Shown here: piece after piece, positions 8,436 to 17,214 of the stretch
How the letters are laid out: each line of letters begins with the position of its first letter
How positions within the stretch are numbered: position 1 is the first letter of the stretch
From: Planctomycetota bacterium
GTDB lineage: Bacteria > Planctomycetota > JAJSAM01
Direction of reading: 5' to 3'
Assembly: GCA_024274785.1 (NCBI GenBank)
Contig: JAJSAM010000060.1
Location: 1 to 64,000, forward strand
Length of the DNA stretch: 64,000 nt
The notes under the pieces: generated by a model
Told to the model about the DNA's origin: nothing
The model's database searches: none
Seen by the model: the letters and a program-made list of their open reading frames with translations, nothing else
Made by a program: the position numbers and the translations under genes

Positions 8436-10169
8436 GTGAAAAGATTGAGACACCTCTGCCGAACGCTGCCCTTCCTGCTCCTGGTCCTCGGCGCGGTTCC
8501 CTCCCGCGGTCAGGAGGTCGAGTCCCGGGATTTCACCTCGGCATTCGCCCGGGCCCGGAGGCAGGAGATCGCCTGCGAGTACCGGAAGGCGGAGCGGATC
8601 TATCGCGACGTCCTCGAGCGCGAACCGGCGAATTTCGATGCGCTGATGGGGATGGGGCGGGCCGCGTCGGCGGTCGGAGAGAATCCCCGCGCCGAGAGGT
8701 TCTACACCCTCGCATCCAGAGCCGACCCGACCCGGCCCGATCCGGCCCGCGGGATGGGGAATCTCGCCGTGCGCCTCGACCGGAGGGATGAAGCCCGGCG
8801 CTGGTTCGGGCAGGCTCTCGAACTCGATCCCGACGACCCCGGCAGCCTGACCGGCCTGGCCCGCATCGAGATCGAGGATCGCGAATTCCCGAAGGCCGAT
8901 GCTCTGCTCAAGCGGGCCGAGGAGCTGGCCCCCGACTCCACCACGGTGCTCTCCGGGCGATCGGAGTACCTTTTCCGCTCGGCGGACATGGACGGAGCGG
9001 CGCGATTGCTGCGACGAATTCTCGAGCTGCGCCCCTTTCACCTCGGAGCAAACCAGCGACTCAGCAACGGCTTTCTCGAGGCGGACCGCCTGCCCCCCTC
9101 CCCGCCGGAAGTCTCGGCCCCGTACGAGCTTCAGGTCGGGCGCGCCGCGGCCTTCTACCGGGACACCCGGCTCGCCTCCGCGGAGAAGATCTTCGCCCCC
9201 CTTTCGGGAACGGATGCCCCCGATGGCCGGCCGGATTTCTTTCTCGGCCTGATCGACCTGCGAAAGGGCGCCCCCCGCAAGGCGATCGCCCACCTGAAGA
9301 TCGCCGTTGGAATCGAGCCCGAGAATTTCCTGTTCCGGAACGCACTCTCCGCAGCCTTCAAGCAACTCCTGGCGGGCCAACGCGCGGAGTACGGTGGCGG
9401 GGAGGATGGCAGAAACCGGCTCGGGGAACTGGCCGGGCGGCTGCCCTTCTCGCGGGTCGAGAACATCGAGCGGGTGGTCCGGGGGTACGACCGCCTGATC
9501 GACCAGGAACAGAAGGTCGTCAACCGGGCCGCCGCGCCGCTCCGGCACTACCTCTACTTTCTGCTTCGCGCCCGGGTCACGCACGACATCCTCGGTTTCG
9601 AGGAGGGCATGACCGAGGCGCCGGAACGACGATACCTCGCCCGTCGCCGGACTCACGACCAGCGCTGGTACGGCGCTCTCCGCGGCGTCGGAGGGAAGAA
9701 CGCCGCCACGGGAATCGAGTCTGTCCTTGCCGCGGCGGAACTGCGGTACGACACGTTCGCGCACGAGTTCGCCCACCAGGTCCACCGCTACGGGTTCTCC
9801 GGCGAGCAGAAGAAGGTGATCGCCGAACTGTACCGGAGAGCCGTCCTGACCGGCCGCTGCCTCGACTACTACGCGGCCACCAATGACCGGGAGTATCTGG
9901 CCCAGGGATACGAGGCGTTCATCTCCGTGGCCAAGTCCCCGTTCCATCACCACCTGCGCCGCCACACTCGCGCGGAACTTCGGGACCGCGACCCGGGGCT
10001 CTACCGCTTCCTGATGCGGGTCACGAAAACCCCGGACCCCGATCCCGCCCTTCTGCCGCTCGCGCCTGAAATCATCTCCTTCTACGAGTGGGCCGGCGAC
10101 CCGATCGAACTGGGTCGGACGAGAATTCTCCTGGCACCGTTCCTCGAACCGTCCGCGCTACCTCGCTGA
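8436..10169 (+). CDS. Secreted TPR protein with a C-terminal gluzincin (anthrax lethal-factor-like) metallopeptidase domain
   Basis: 577 residues. A signal peptide (LPFLLLVLGAVPSRG) is followed by tetratricopeptide repeats from about residue 30 to 300, with consensus pieces such as YRKAERIYRDVLEREPANFDAL and ARRWFGQALELDPDDPGSL. Near residue 440 is the zinc motif H-E-F-A-H (YDTFAHEFAHQVHRYG), and about 45 residues later EYLAQGYEAF supplies the expected third Glu ligand. This spacing and the AQGYEAF context resemble the ATLF-type gluzincin domain. It is probably periplasmic or outer-membrane associated; no substrate can be named. It is monocistronic, 246 bases after the GlsB-like gene. Confidence 0.68.
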   Translation: MKRLRHLCRTLPFLLLVLGAVPSRGQEVESRDFTSAFARARRQEIACEYRKAERIYRDVLEREPANFDALMGMGRAASAVGENPRAERFYTLASRADPTRPDPARGMGNLAVRLDRRDEARRWFGQALELDPDDPGSLTGLARIEIEDREFPKADALLKRAEELAPDSTTVLSGRSEYLFRSADMDGAARLLRRILELRPFHLGANQRLSNGFLEADRLPPSPPEVSAPYELQVGRAAAFYRDTRLASAEKIFAPLSGTDAPDGRPDFFLGLIDLRKGAPRKAIAHLKIAVGIEPENFLFRNALSAAFKQLLAGQRAEYGGGEDGRNRLGELAGRLPFSRVENIERVVRGYDRLIDQEQKVVNRAAAPLRHYLYFLLRARVTHDILGFEEGMTEAPERRYLARRRTHDQRWYGALRGVGGKNAATGIESVLAAAELRYDTFAHEFAHQVHRYGFSGEQKKVIAELYRRAVLTGRCLDYYAATNDREYLAQGYEAFISVAKSPFHHHLRRHTRAELRDRDPGLYRFLMRVTKTPDPDPALLPLAPEIISFYEWAGDPIELGRTRILLAPFLEPSALPR

Positions 10170-10386
10170 TCGGGCAGGCTGCAGGGCCGTTCAAGAAAGA
10201 ACCAACGACGCCGGGGGACCGGCGCCCTCCAGGGGGTGTGCGACCTTTCACAGCAGGCTGATCGATCGACCGCTCTCCGCTTCGGTCGCAATTGTGCGGA
10301 TTCCCGGGCTGAAATCGTGCGGTGGAGGGATGTTCTGGCGCTAGATTCCGCAGGTTTGCAGAGGACGTTTTCCGGAGTACCCGACC

Positions 10387-12312
10387 ATGCCGATCAAGCC
10401 ACGCGAGATCCCGGCGCCGAGCGAGACGACCGACGAGGTCTACCGGCAGCTCGGGCTCCGCAGCGGACTCGAAGTCCACCAGCAACTCCTGACCAGGCGC
10501 AAGCTCTTCTGCCGTTGCCCGGCGGGACCCTATCGCAACGACTTCGATGCGGAGATCATGCGCCACATGCGGCCCACGATGTCGGAGATGGGCGAGTATG
10601 ACGGCACGGCGCTGATGGAGAAGCGGACCCGCAAGGAGATCATCTACCAGATCACCGGAGACACCACCTGCACCTACGAACTCGACGATTCCCCACCCTT
10701 CATGATCAATCCGGAGGCGGTGGACATCGCGCTCGAGTTGGCCATGCTGCTCGAGACGAACATCGTCGGGGAAATGCTGATCGCCAGAAAGCAGTACCTG
10801 GACGGCTCCATCCCCACGGGTTTCCAGCGAACGGCGATCGTCGGCCTGAACGGCAGGATCCCCTATGGCGACCGGGAAATCAGGATCCGGCAACTCGCGG
10901 TGGAAGAAGATGCCTGCCGGGAGATCTCGGACCAGGGACACGTGCGAACCTGGCGTACCGATCGACTGTCCCGGCCGCTCTGCGAAACCGTCACCGATGC
11001 CGACATGCATCTGCCGCGGGAGGTGGCGGACGTATGCCACATCATCTCGCGGCTGGCCCGGGCCGCGGGCCGGGTCCGCACCGGCTACGGGGCCGGCCGC
11101 CAGGATGTAAACGTCTCCGTGGACGGCGGCACCAGGGTGGAGATCAAGGGGGTCCCCCGGATCCCGCTCATCCCCGACCTCGTGCACTACGAGGCCTTCC
11201 GGCAGCGCGCCCTGCTCGACATCCGCGACCGCCTGGCCGAACTGGAACTTCATGAGGCTTCTTTCCTGCCGAGTGTGCACGTCGTCAGCGAATCGCTTCC
11301 CGGCCACGAAGTCGCTTCGCTGGCGCGCTCGCTGGCCGAAGGAGGGCAGGTCCGCCTGGTCACGCTGCCCGGCTTCGCCGAAATCCTGCCATGGCCGATC
11401 GGACCGACCCGCTGGTTCGTCGATGAGCTGTCGGACGTGGTGCGAGTCGTGGCCTGCCTGGACCGGATGCCGAACATACTCTTCGCCGGCGACGGACACG
11501 CCACCCGGGACTTCTGGCACTGGGCGCGCGAAACGTCCGGCGCACCGGACCAGGACGGCCTCATCGTCGTGTACGGTCCGAACCAGGATGTCGATACCGC
11601 GGTGGAGGAGATCACCTCCCGGGCCCGTGCGGCCTTCCTCGGCGTGCCGAACCAGACCCGCCAGCTGCTTGGCAACGGCGAAACTCGATTCGAGCGCGTG
11701 CTTCCCGGACCGAACCGGATGTACCCGGACACGGACCTGCCGCCGCTGGCCATCAGCGAGGTCCGTCTGGCCTCGATCCGGGACGCCCTGCCCGAACCGG
11801 TGTGGGATCGGGAGAAACGCCTGGCCGGCGAGGACCTGCCGCCACACGAGGCCCACCGCCTCTCCATCTCGGCGCGCTATGGCCTCTACTGCCGGGTCGT
11901 CGCTCTCGGCATCGCTCCCCGGGAAGCAGCGCGGGTTCTGGTCTCCACCATGATCTCGCTTCGCCGCGACGGCTGCGCGGTGGGCGACATCACCGATCCG
12001 GACCTGGAGCAGCTCTTTTCCGCCCGGATCGGGGGACGCTTCGAGCCGGAAGCCTGGCGGCGCCTGCTCACCACCCTCGCCGGCGGGAGCGCCCCGAGCG
12101 CGGCCATCCGCGACGAAGTCGGTGACCTGCCGACCGAGGAAGAAGTCAGGACGACGGTCGCGGCCGCCGCCGGTGCGGGCCCGGCCATCGAGGACCGGGC
12201 CGCGTTGATCCGGAACAGGATGGGGATCGCCATGACCAGCTTGCGCGGCCGGGCGGCCGGAAAGCGGGTCCTGGCGGAACTCGAGCGCGCGCTCGGGGAG
12301 ATCGTGGCATGA
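10387..12312 (+). CDS. gatE: Glutamyl-tRNA(Gln) amidotransferase subunit E (archaeal type)
   Basis: 641 residues. It is the GatB-related kinase/transamidase subunit that activates and amidates Glu-tRNA(Gln) with ammonia from GatD. The family core is clear: LGLRSGLEVHQQLLTRRKLF with CRCP zinc-type cysteines, MRPTMSEMGEYD, DGSIPTGFQRT, AVEEDACREI, GYGAGRQDVNVSVDGG and EIKGVPRIPLIPDLV. The length and the insertion between about residues 290 and 420 fit GatE rather than the roughly 480-residue GatB, and the YqeY-like tail is present. It overlaps gatD by four bases (ATGA). GatDE is regarded as an archaeal hallmark, so its presence among bacterial genes is notable. Confidence 0.88.
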   Translation: MPIKPREIPAPSETTDEVYRQLGLRSGLEVHQQLLTRRKLFCRCPAGPYRNDFDAEIMRHMRPTMSEMGEYDGTALMEKRTRKEIIYQITGDTTCTYELDDSPPFMINPEAVDIALELAMLLETNIVGEMLIARKQYLDGSIPTGFQRTAIVGLNGRIPYGDREIRIRQLAVEEDACREISDQGHVRTWRTDRLSRPLCETVTDADMHLPREVADVCHIISRLARAAGRVRTGYGAGRQDVNVSVDGGTRVEIKGVPRIPLIPDLVHYEAFRQRALLDIRDRLAELELHEASFLPSVHVVSESLPGHEVASLARSLAEGGQVRLVTLPGFAEILPWPIGPTRWFVDELSDVVRVVACLDRMPNILFAGDGHATRDFWHWARETSGAPDQDGLIVVYGPNQDVDTAVEEITSRARAAFLGVPNQTRQLLGNGETRFERVLPGPNRMYPDTDLPPLAISEVRLASIRDALPEPVWDREKRLAGEDLPPHEAHRLSISARYGLYCRVVALGIAPREAARVLVSTMISLRRDGCAVGDITDPDLEQLFSARIGGRFEPEAWRRLLTTLAGGSAPSAAIRDEVGDLPTEEEVRTTVAAAAGAGPAIEDRAALIRNRMGIAMTSLRGRAAGKRVLAELERALGEIVA

Positions 12313-13697
12313 CTGGCGCCGACATCCACAAGGGGTACCGGGGACCGTCTCTCGACATCCTCCGCAAGTTCGATGTCAAGGTGTGGTCGGAGGTCTCGGT
12401 CACCACCACCCGCGGCAATTTCGAAGGGATCATCCTGCCCCGATCGGAAACCGCGGATGATCTTCACATCGTGCTGAAACTCGACACCGGCTACAACATC
12501 GGCGTCACCGCCGACACCATTACCGGGATCGAGGAACTCGGCTACCGCCGGGCGGCGTACAAGATCCCCGAAAAGGACTTCCCATACGACGAGACCAGGC
12601 CGAACGTGAAGCTCTTCGGCACCGGCGGAACCATCGCCTCGCGTCTCGACTACCGAACCGGCGCCGTCGTCCCGGCATTCAGCCCCGGCGAACTCTATGG
12701 TTCCGTGCCCGAGCTCGCCGACATTTGCAACCTCGAGACCGAGAAGCTCTACGGAGTGTTCTCCGAGAACATGGGACCGGAACAGTGGATCGGAACCGCC
12801 CGGCAGATCGGCAAGGCGATCGGGGAAGGCGTGGACGGCATCGTCATCGGTCACGGCACCGACACGATGCACCACACCGCGGCGGCGCTCTCGTTCATGG
12901 TCCAGAACTCGCCCGTCCCCATCGTCATGGTGGGCTCCCAGCGCTCCTCGGACCGCCCATCCTCGGACGCCGCCCTGAACCTGATCTGCGCCACGAAGGT
13001 GGCCGGGGAATCGGACATCGCCGAGGTCACGGTCTGCATGTTCGGCCCCACGTCCGACCAATACTGCCTTCTGCACCACGGCACGCGAGTGCGCAAGATG
13101 CACTCGTCCTCCCGGTCGGCGTTCCGGACGATCGGCGACGTGCCCATCGGCAAGGTCTCGCCCGACGGCATCGAGCCCTTCCGCACCGACTACCGGCGGC
13201 GGCGCGATGACAAGTCGGTCGACATCAACGCGGTGTTCGAAGAGAAGGTCTCGATCGTCTACTACTACCCGAACATGAAGCCGGACATCATCGACTCACT
13301 GATCGACAACGGCTACCGCGGGATCGTGATTGCCGGCACCGGGCTCGGCCACGTCAACAAGCCCCTCTACCCTGCCCTTGAAAAGGCGCGTGAGAAGGGC
13401 GTCGCGGTCTACATGACCGTGCAGACCCTGTGGGGTTACGTGCAGATGTACGTCTACGACACGGGCCGGGACATCATGGGGCTCGGCGTGATCCCGGCGG
13501 AGAACATGCTCCCGGAGGTGGCGTACATCAAGCTCGGCTGGGCTCTCGGCCAGACGACGGACCTCGAGGAAGTCCGCCGGATCATGCTGACTCCAGTCGC
13601 GGACGAGATCACCGAACGCGAGCCGCATGACGGATACCTGGTGTTCCAGGCCGGCGTTTCGTGGCTGACCGACCACTTCCACCGGGTCCGCCGGTAG
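12309..13697 (+). CDS. gatD: Glutamyl-tRNA(Gln) amidotransferase subunit D (asparaginase-like)
   Basis: 462 residues. GatD releases ammonia from glutamine for the partner GatE. The N-terminal domain (about 1-80, with VWSEVSVTTTRGNFEGIILP) is the GatD-specific cap absent from ordinary asparaginases. The asparaginase domain follows with catalytic FGTGGTIAS (Thr105), GHGTDTMHHTAAALSF (Thr184-Asp185) and the Lys-bearing AALNLICATKVA. The cap together with the translational overlap with gatE separates it from a stand-alone L-asparaginase. No gatCAB or glnS gene is visible in this window, so whether this pair is the cell's only route to Gln-tRNA is unknown. Confidence 0.9.
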   Translation: MTGADIHKGYRGPSLDILRKFDVKVWSEVSVTTTRGNFEGIILPRSETADDLHIVLKLDTGYNIGVTADTITGIEELGYRRAAYKIPEKDFPYDETRPNVKLFGTGGTIASRLDYRTGAVVPAFSPGELYGSVPELADICNLETEKLYGVFSENMGPEQWIGTARQIGKAIGEGVDGIVIGHGTDTMHHTAAALSFMVQNSPVPIVMVGSQRSSDRPSSDAALNLICATKVAGESDIAEVTVCMFGPTSDQYCLLHHGTRVRKMHSSSRSAFRTIGDVPIGKVSPDGIEPFRTDYRRRRDDKSVDINAVFEEKVSIVYYYPNMKPDIIDSLIDNGYRGIVIAGTGLGHVNKPLYPALEKAREKGVAVYMTVQTLWGYVQMYVYDTGRDIMGLGVIPAENMLPEVAYIKLGWALGQTTDLEEVRRIMLTPVADEITEREPHDGYLVFQAGVSWLTDHFHRVRR

Positions 13698-13788
13698 GTG
13701 GAGCGGAGCGGAGAATGCCGCGGGCGGGGAGGTCGGTTCCGTTACTGCTTTGCTGCTTTGCCGCTCACCTGCTCTACTGCCTTTCGCG

Positions 13789-14505
13789 ATGCCAGCAAAC
13801 TACGAAGAGATCGACTTCCGCCGAACCGCCCTGGGAGACCTCCTCCTGAGACGACGGCGAATCGCCGGCCTCCCGGATCGGGACATCTACGAGATCAAGC
13901 TGAACGATGAACTGCTGGTCTCGAGCCTGCTCTTCGAGTCCGAACAGCAGCTTGCCGATCTTTGCCTGCCCCTGGTCGCCGGTGCCGGCTTCGAGGTGCT
14001 CGTCGGCGGGCTTGGCCTGGGATACACCGCGAGCGCGGCCCTGAAGCACTCCGCGGTGACGCGGATGACGATCGTGGAGATGCTGCCGGAGGTGATCGGC
14101 TGGCACGAGCAGGGGCTGTTGCCGCTCGAACGCCCACTCGGAGAGGATCCTCGCTGCCGGCTCCATCAGGGTGACTTCTTCCGGTTGCTTCGCGACCCGG
14201 CAGGCGCGGGGCTGCCCCCGCCGGCGGAAGGCTACGGCGCGATCCTCGTGGACATCGATCACGCGCCCGACTCATGGCTGCACCCCCATCACCACGACTT
14301 CTACGGGGAAGCCGGACTCGACCGTGTCGCCGAACTGATCACACCGGGCGGAGTCTTCGGCTACTGGTCCTCGGGTCGCGAGAGAGAGGGGTTCCTGGCG
14401 GTCCTCACCGAAACCTTCTCCGACGTGACGACCCACGAAATCGAGGTGGAGAACCCCCTGATCGGCGAACTGCAGGTGGACACGATCTACGTCGCAAGGC
14501 GATAA
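13789..14505 (+). CDS. Spermidine-synthase-like SAM-dependent methyltransferase-fold protein
   Basis: 238 residues with a Rossmann methyltransferase-type core: the glycine motif VLVGGLGLGYTASAAL, the acidic strand end MTIVEMLPEVIGW, and a third strand AILVDIDHAPDSWL followed by VAELITPGGVFGYWSSG. The arrangement resembles the spermidine synthase family, but neither substrate nor donor use can be fixed. The ATG at 13789 is preferred because the residues ahead of it look non-coding; no strong ribosome site is seen. A dispersed hairpin element begins right after its stop. Confidence 0.6.
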   Translation: MPANYEEIDFRRTALGDLLLRRRRIAGLPDRDIYEIKLNDELLVSSLLFESEQQLADLCLPLVAGAGFEVLVGGLGLGYTASAALKHSAVTRMTIVEMLPEVIGWHEQGLLPLERPLGEDPRCRLHQGDFFRLLRDPAGAGLPPPAEGYGAILVDIDHAPDSWLHPHHHDFYGEAGLDRVAELITPGGVFGYWSSGREREGFLAVLTETFSDVTTHEIEVENPLIGELQVDTIYVARR

Positions 14506-14667
14506 GGCTCGTCTGGAAAGATGTGCGACCGTTGCACCGAGAGCGCCGCTGCGCCCGGGAAAGCAGGGCGCGAGGAGGGCGCGACCTTACTGGTTTCAAC
14601 CGACGAGCAACAAAGCGTAGCGGGATGCAGCGGCCCTCGCATGCAGCAGGTATTTCCAGGCGGGCCC
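14506..14667. repeat. Dispersed hairpin element, copy 1 (long form)
   Basis: It begins with the base after a TAA stop. The left arm GGCTCGTCTGGAAA pairs with a right arm TTTCCAGGCGGGCC, and the inner arms (GACCGTTGCACCGAGAG... against ...CCCTCGCATGCAGC) also pair, giving one long imperfect stem. The middle carries about 70 bases also found in copy 3 (for example TGGTTTCAACCGACGAGCAA) but missing in copy 2. It fills most of the gap before the STAS gene and ends shortly before that gene's ribosome site. Confidence 0.85.
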
Positions 14668-14693
14668 ATCGTGGTGGGCAGAGGAGGTGAACC

Positions 14694-15410
14694 ATGCTCG
14701 AGATCGAGAAAACCGAGAAGGACGGAATCATCTGCATCGCCCTGAAAGGCGAGTTCACACCGGAGCAGATCCTGGACTTCAACGCGCACATCGAACAGGC
14801 GGTCAGCGACGAGAAGACGAAGATCCTCGTGGATGCCGCGCAGGCGCCCTTCATCAATTCCACCGCCTTCGGCGCCCTGGTCAGAGCCCGGGGGACGCTC
14901 CGCGCCGCCGGCGGCGAGCTCGCGCTGGCCGCCCTCTCGGGAATGCCGAAGGACACCTTCGAGGTCCTGCAACTCGGCGGGATGATCAAGAGCTTCGCCA
15001 CCGTCGCCGACGGTGTGGAGAGTCTCAAGTGGGTCGACGCGCCCGCGACCGCCGTGCCGGAGGGAGCGGAGTTCCCGCTCGAGTTCAGATTCAGGGGCCA
15101 CGATGAGACCATCGTGGCCGGCGCCGGCTGGCAGTCCGCGGCGCTCCATTCCATCGGTGAGCGGGAGCTTCAGTTCCTGTGGGCCGCCCCGGAGGGACTC
15201 GACCTCTTCCGGGTCTTCGCTCCGGAGACCCGGGTCGAGATCCGGGCGAGCTTCGAGCCGGGCACTCCCCCGGGGGACCTGGTCGCCTCAGCCACGGTGC
15301 TCAACATGATCCCCGCCCCGGAAGGAGGGGCGCTGGTGCAGGTGGAACTCGCCGATCCCGACGATGCCGTGCGTACGGCCATCCGGAAGTTCGTCCGCGA
15401 CCACCGGTAG
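14694..15410 (+). CDS. STAS-domain (anti-anti-sigma-like) protein with a PilZ-like C-terminal domain
   Basis: 238 residues. Residues 1 to about 110 form a STAS domain, with the strand-helix core KILVDAAQAPFINSTAFGAL that in anti-sigma-factor antagonists carries the phosphorylated serine (INSTAFG). Residues 125-238 are a beta-rich domain ending in VQVELADPDDAVRTAIRKFV, which resembles the closing strand and helix of PilZ domains; the PilZ RxxxR signature is not clear, so cyclic-di-GMP binding is uncertain. The ATG follows GAGGAGGTGAACC. No sigma factor or kinase partner is adjacent. Confidence 0.6.
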   Translation: MLEIEKTEKDGIICIALKGEFTPEQILDFNAHIEQAVSDEKTKILVDAAQAPFINSTAFGALVRARGTLRAAGGELALAALSGMPKDTFEVLQLGGMIKSFATVADGVESLKWVDAPATAVPEGAEFPLEFRFRGHDETIVAGAGWQSAALHSIGERELQFLWAAPEGLDLFRVFAPETRVEIRASFEPGTPPGDLVASATVLNMIPAPEGGALVQVELADPDDAVRTAIRKFVRDHR

Positions 15411-15430
15411 CCCGCATTGACGGGAGCGGA

Positions 15431-15452
15431 GGGACGAGCTTCGTCTCGTCCC
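15431..15452. terminator. GGGACGAG-type hairpin between convergent genes
   Basis: GGGACGAG-CTTCGT-CTCGTCCC, 20 bases after the STAS stop and immediately before the end of the opposing gene. Its position between convergent genes fits a bidirectional terminator, though no T-run follows. It belongs to a family seen also at 25995, 40109 and 57181. Confidence 0.55.
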
Positions 15453-15456
15453 CGCT

Positions 15457-16113
15457 TCAGGGTCGCATCAACAGGACATCGCCCCAGCGGCGGACCAGGG
15501 CTCGCGCCGGTTCGATGAGCGCCACGAATTCGAGAGGCAGGTCGGGCTGACCGACGAGCCGCCCCATCCGGTTCAGGCGCTGAGCGACCACCGTGTCATC
15601 GGCGTAGGCCCGGAGCACGCCGGGATCGCCGAAACGGTAGAGCATCCCCTCGAGCCCCGGAACGGGATGCGGAGCGAAGCTGCCGGCATCCCGAACAACC
15701 ACCTCCCGATCGAGGCTCCGCACCGCCTTCGCAAAAAACCGCGCCGATCCGGGCCGGCGCTCCAGGAGCCAGGCGTCAAGGAGCATCTCGAGTTGGAGAT
15801 GCGCGTAGAAACTCGCGCGCATCCGCCGTTCCGGCCGGTCCGGGTAAACGACACGAATCCGCTTCGCGATCGTCTCGCAGACCTCGAGGAAAGCCGGCGT
15901 CGAGTGGAACCAGGCATCATCCGCGAAGTGTCGCCGGAGGCCCGCAGCGATCTGTGCGCGAGGCGAACCATCATCTCCGGCCGGGGCGCCCTCCACCATC
16001 CACGGCCGGATACGCGCCCCGCGATCGAGCATCCGGAACCAGTCCGGTAGGACCGTCCCGACGAGTTCGTACGGGCGATCCAGGCAGTCGCGTGCGTGGC
16101 AGAGGTAATTCAT
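15457..16113 (-). CDS. Acyl carrier protein phosphodiesterase-like hypothetical protein
   Basis: 218 residues. The opening MNYLCHARDCLDRPYELVGT and the helix-rich composition with scattered His and Asp residues (RRHFADDAWFHSTP, HLQLEMLLDAWLLE) resemble the AcpH family, whose members begin MNFLAHLxLA and share an HD-like fold. The canonical His in LAHL is present here as LCHA, but other family motifs are divergent, so hydrolysis of the ACP phosphopantetheine is not assured. The ATG at 16113 is preferred to the upstream frame because the family motif starts there. Confidence 0.45.
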   Translation of the reverse strand: MNYLCHARDCLDRPYELVGTVLPDWFRMLDRGARIRPWMVEGAPAGDDGSPRAQIAAGLRRHFADDAWFHSTPAFLEVCETIAKRIRVVYPDRPERRMRASFYAHLQLEMLLDAWLLERRPGSARFFAKAVRSLDREVVVRDAGSFAPHPVPGLEGMLYRFGDPGVLRAYADDTVVAQRLNRMGRLVGQPDLPLEFVALIEPARALVRRWGDVLLMRP

Positions 16114-16166
16114 GAGGGCGCCACGATACCGCCCTGATCCGGATCTTCTTCGAATCACGGAAGGGA

Positions 16167-16730
16167 GTGGAGCTACCTTCGGATCAGTCGGATCAGCTTC
16201 CCGAAAAACCTCGATCGGTCCAGGGCCTGGATCGTCTCCAGTACGCGTCCGGCATTCCGCCCCATGTCGGCGGAAACGACATCCTCGTCAACGACATCGC
16301 GTGGGCCCTGCGCAAGCTGCCCTTCTTCGGGGTCTTCGGAGACGGCGAGCACGGCATCGAACCAATCCACGTCGAGGACTTCACAGAGCTGATCGTCCGG
16401 GAAGCGGGAAAAACCGGCAACCGGGTGATCGATGCGGTGGGACCGGAAGCATTCACCTACCGGGAACTGGTCCGCACCATCGGCGAGTGCATCGGACGGC
16501 CGCGGAAGATCATGGGGGTGCCGCCCTTCGTCGGCCGGCTCGCCGGGAAGATCATCGGAGTTTTGACCGGGGACGTGACCATTACGCGCGCGGAGATCGG
16601 CGGGCTGATGGCCGGGCTGCTGGCAACCGGCTCCCCGCCCACCGGAGAGACGAAGCTCACAGGGTGGGCCCGCGAGCATCGCGACCCTCTGGGAGTCACG
16701 TACGCGAGTGAACTCGGAAGGCGCGTCTGA
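16167..16730 (+). pseudogene. 5'-truncated NAD-dependent epimerase/NDUFA9-like gene
   Basis: 187 codons open from a GTG. From about codon 37 it matches the C-terminal half of complex-I-associated NDUFA9-like epimerases (NDILVNDIAWALRKLPFFGV, then FGDGEHGIEPIHVEDFTELI). The N-terminal NAD-binding Rossmann part with its GxxGxxG loop is missing, and the region ahead (codons 1-36) looks scrambled, with only ASGIP recalling the expected strand. At most a fragment without cofactor binding would be made. I call it a remnant; a frameshift upstream cannot be excluded but no matching piece is seen in the other frames. Confidence 0.55.
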
Positions 16731-16818
16731 CGGATCGACGGCCGGCCGGGAAGCCCGGTGCGGGTTCCAACGCATGATTGTATGGTCGGCAGCCGGGATC
16801 CCGTATCCTCCCCTGCCC

Positions 16819-17214
16819 ATGATTTCCGACAGTTCCCCACCGCATCCCGATCCCGATCGCGTCGCTCTCCGGGAAGGCGTATCGCTTTACAACCGCGGCG
16901 AGTATTTCGAAGCCCACGAAGTGCTGGAGCCCCCCTGGAGGAGCATGACCGGGGCGGACCGCGAGATCTACCAGGGGATCATCCAGGTGGCCATGGGATT
17001 CCGGCACGGAACCCGCGAGCGCTGGAAGAGCGCGGCCGCGCTGCTGCGCAAGGGGCTCGGCCGGCTCGAGCGACATCGGACGACCTGGGTGTTCCTGCCC
17101 CTGACGGACTTCGTCGCGGAGACGGCCGTCGCCCTCGAATGGTTCGATGCCCGGCACCGCGGAGAGGATCCGGGGAGTGAGCTGCGCATCCCCCGGCTAC
17201 CGAGCCTCGCGTAG
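16819..17214 (+). CDS. DUF309 family protein
   Basis: 131 residues matching DUF309: GVSLYNRGEYFEAHEVLEPP, then a Trp-Arg helix and REIYQGIIQVAMGFRHG. The paired EAHE and GIIQVAxxxRH segments form the conserved helical core, which may bind a metal or small ligand; no function is established. The ATG at 16819 begins just ahead of the family domain, and earlier in-frame Met codons lack sequence of coding character. Its 3' end overlaps the end of the opposing C45 gene by 18 bases. Confidence 0.7.
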   Translation: MISDSSPPHPDPDRVALREGVSLYNRGEYFEAHEVLEPPWRSMTGADREIYQGIIQVAMGFRHGTRERWKSAAALLRKGLGRLERHRTTWVFLPLTDFVAETAVALEWFDARHRGEDPGSELRIPRLPSLA

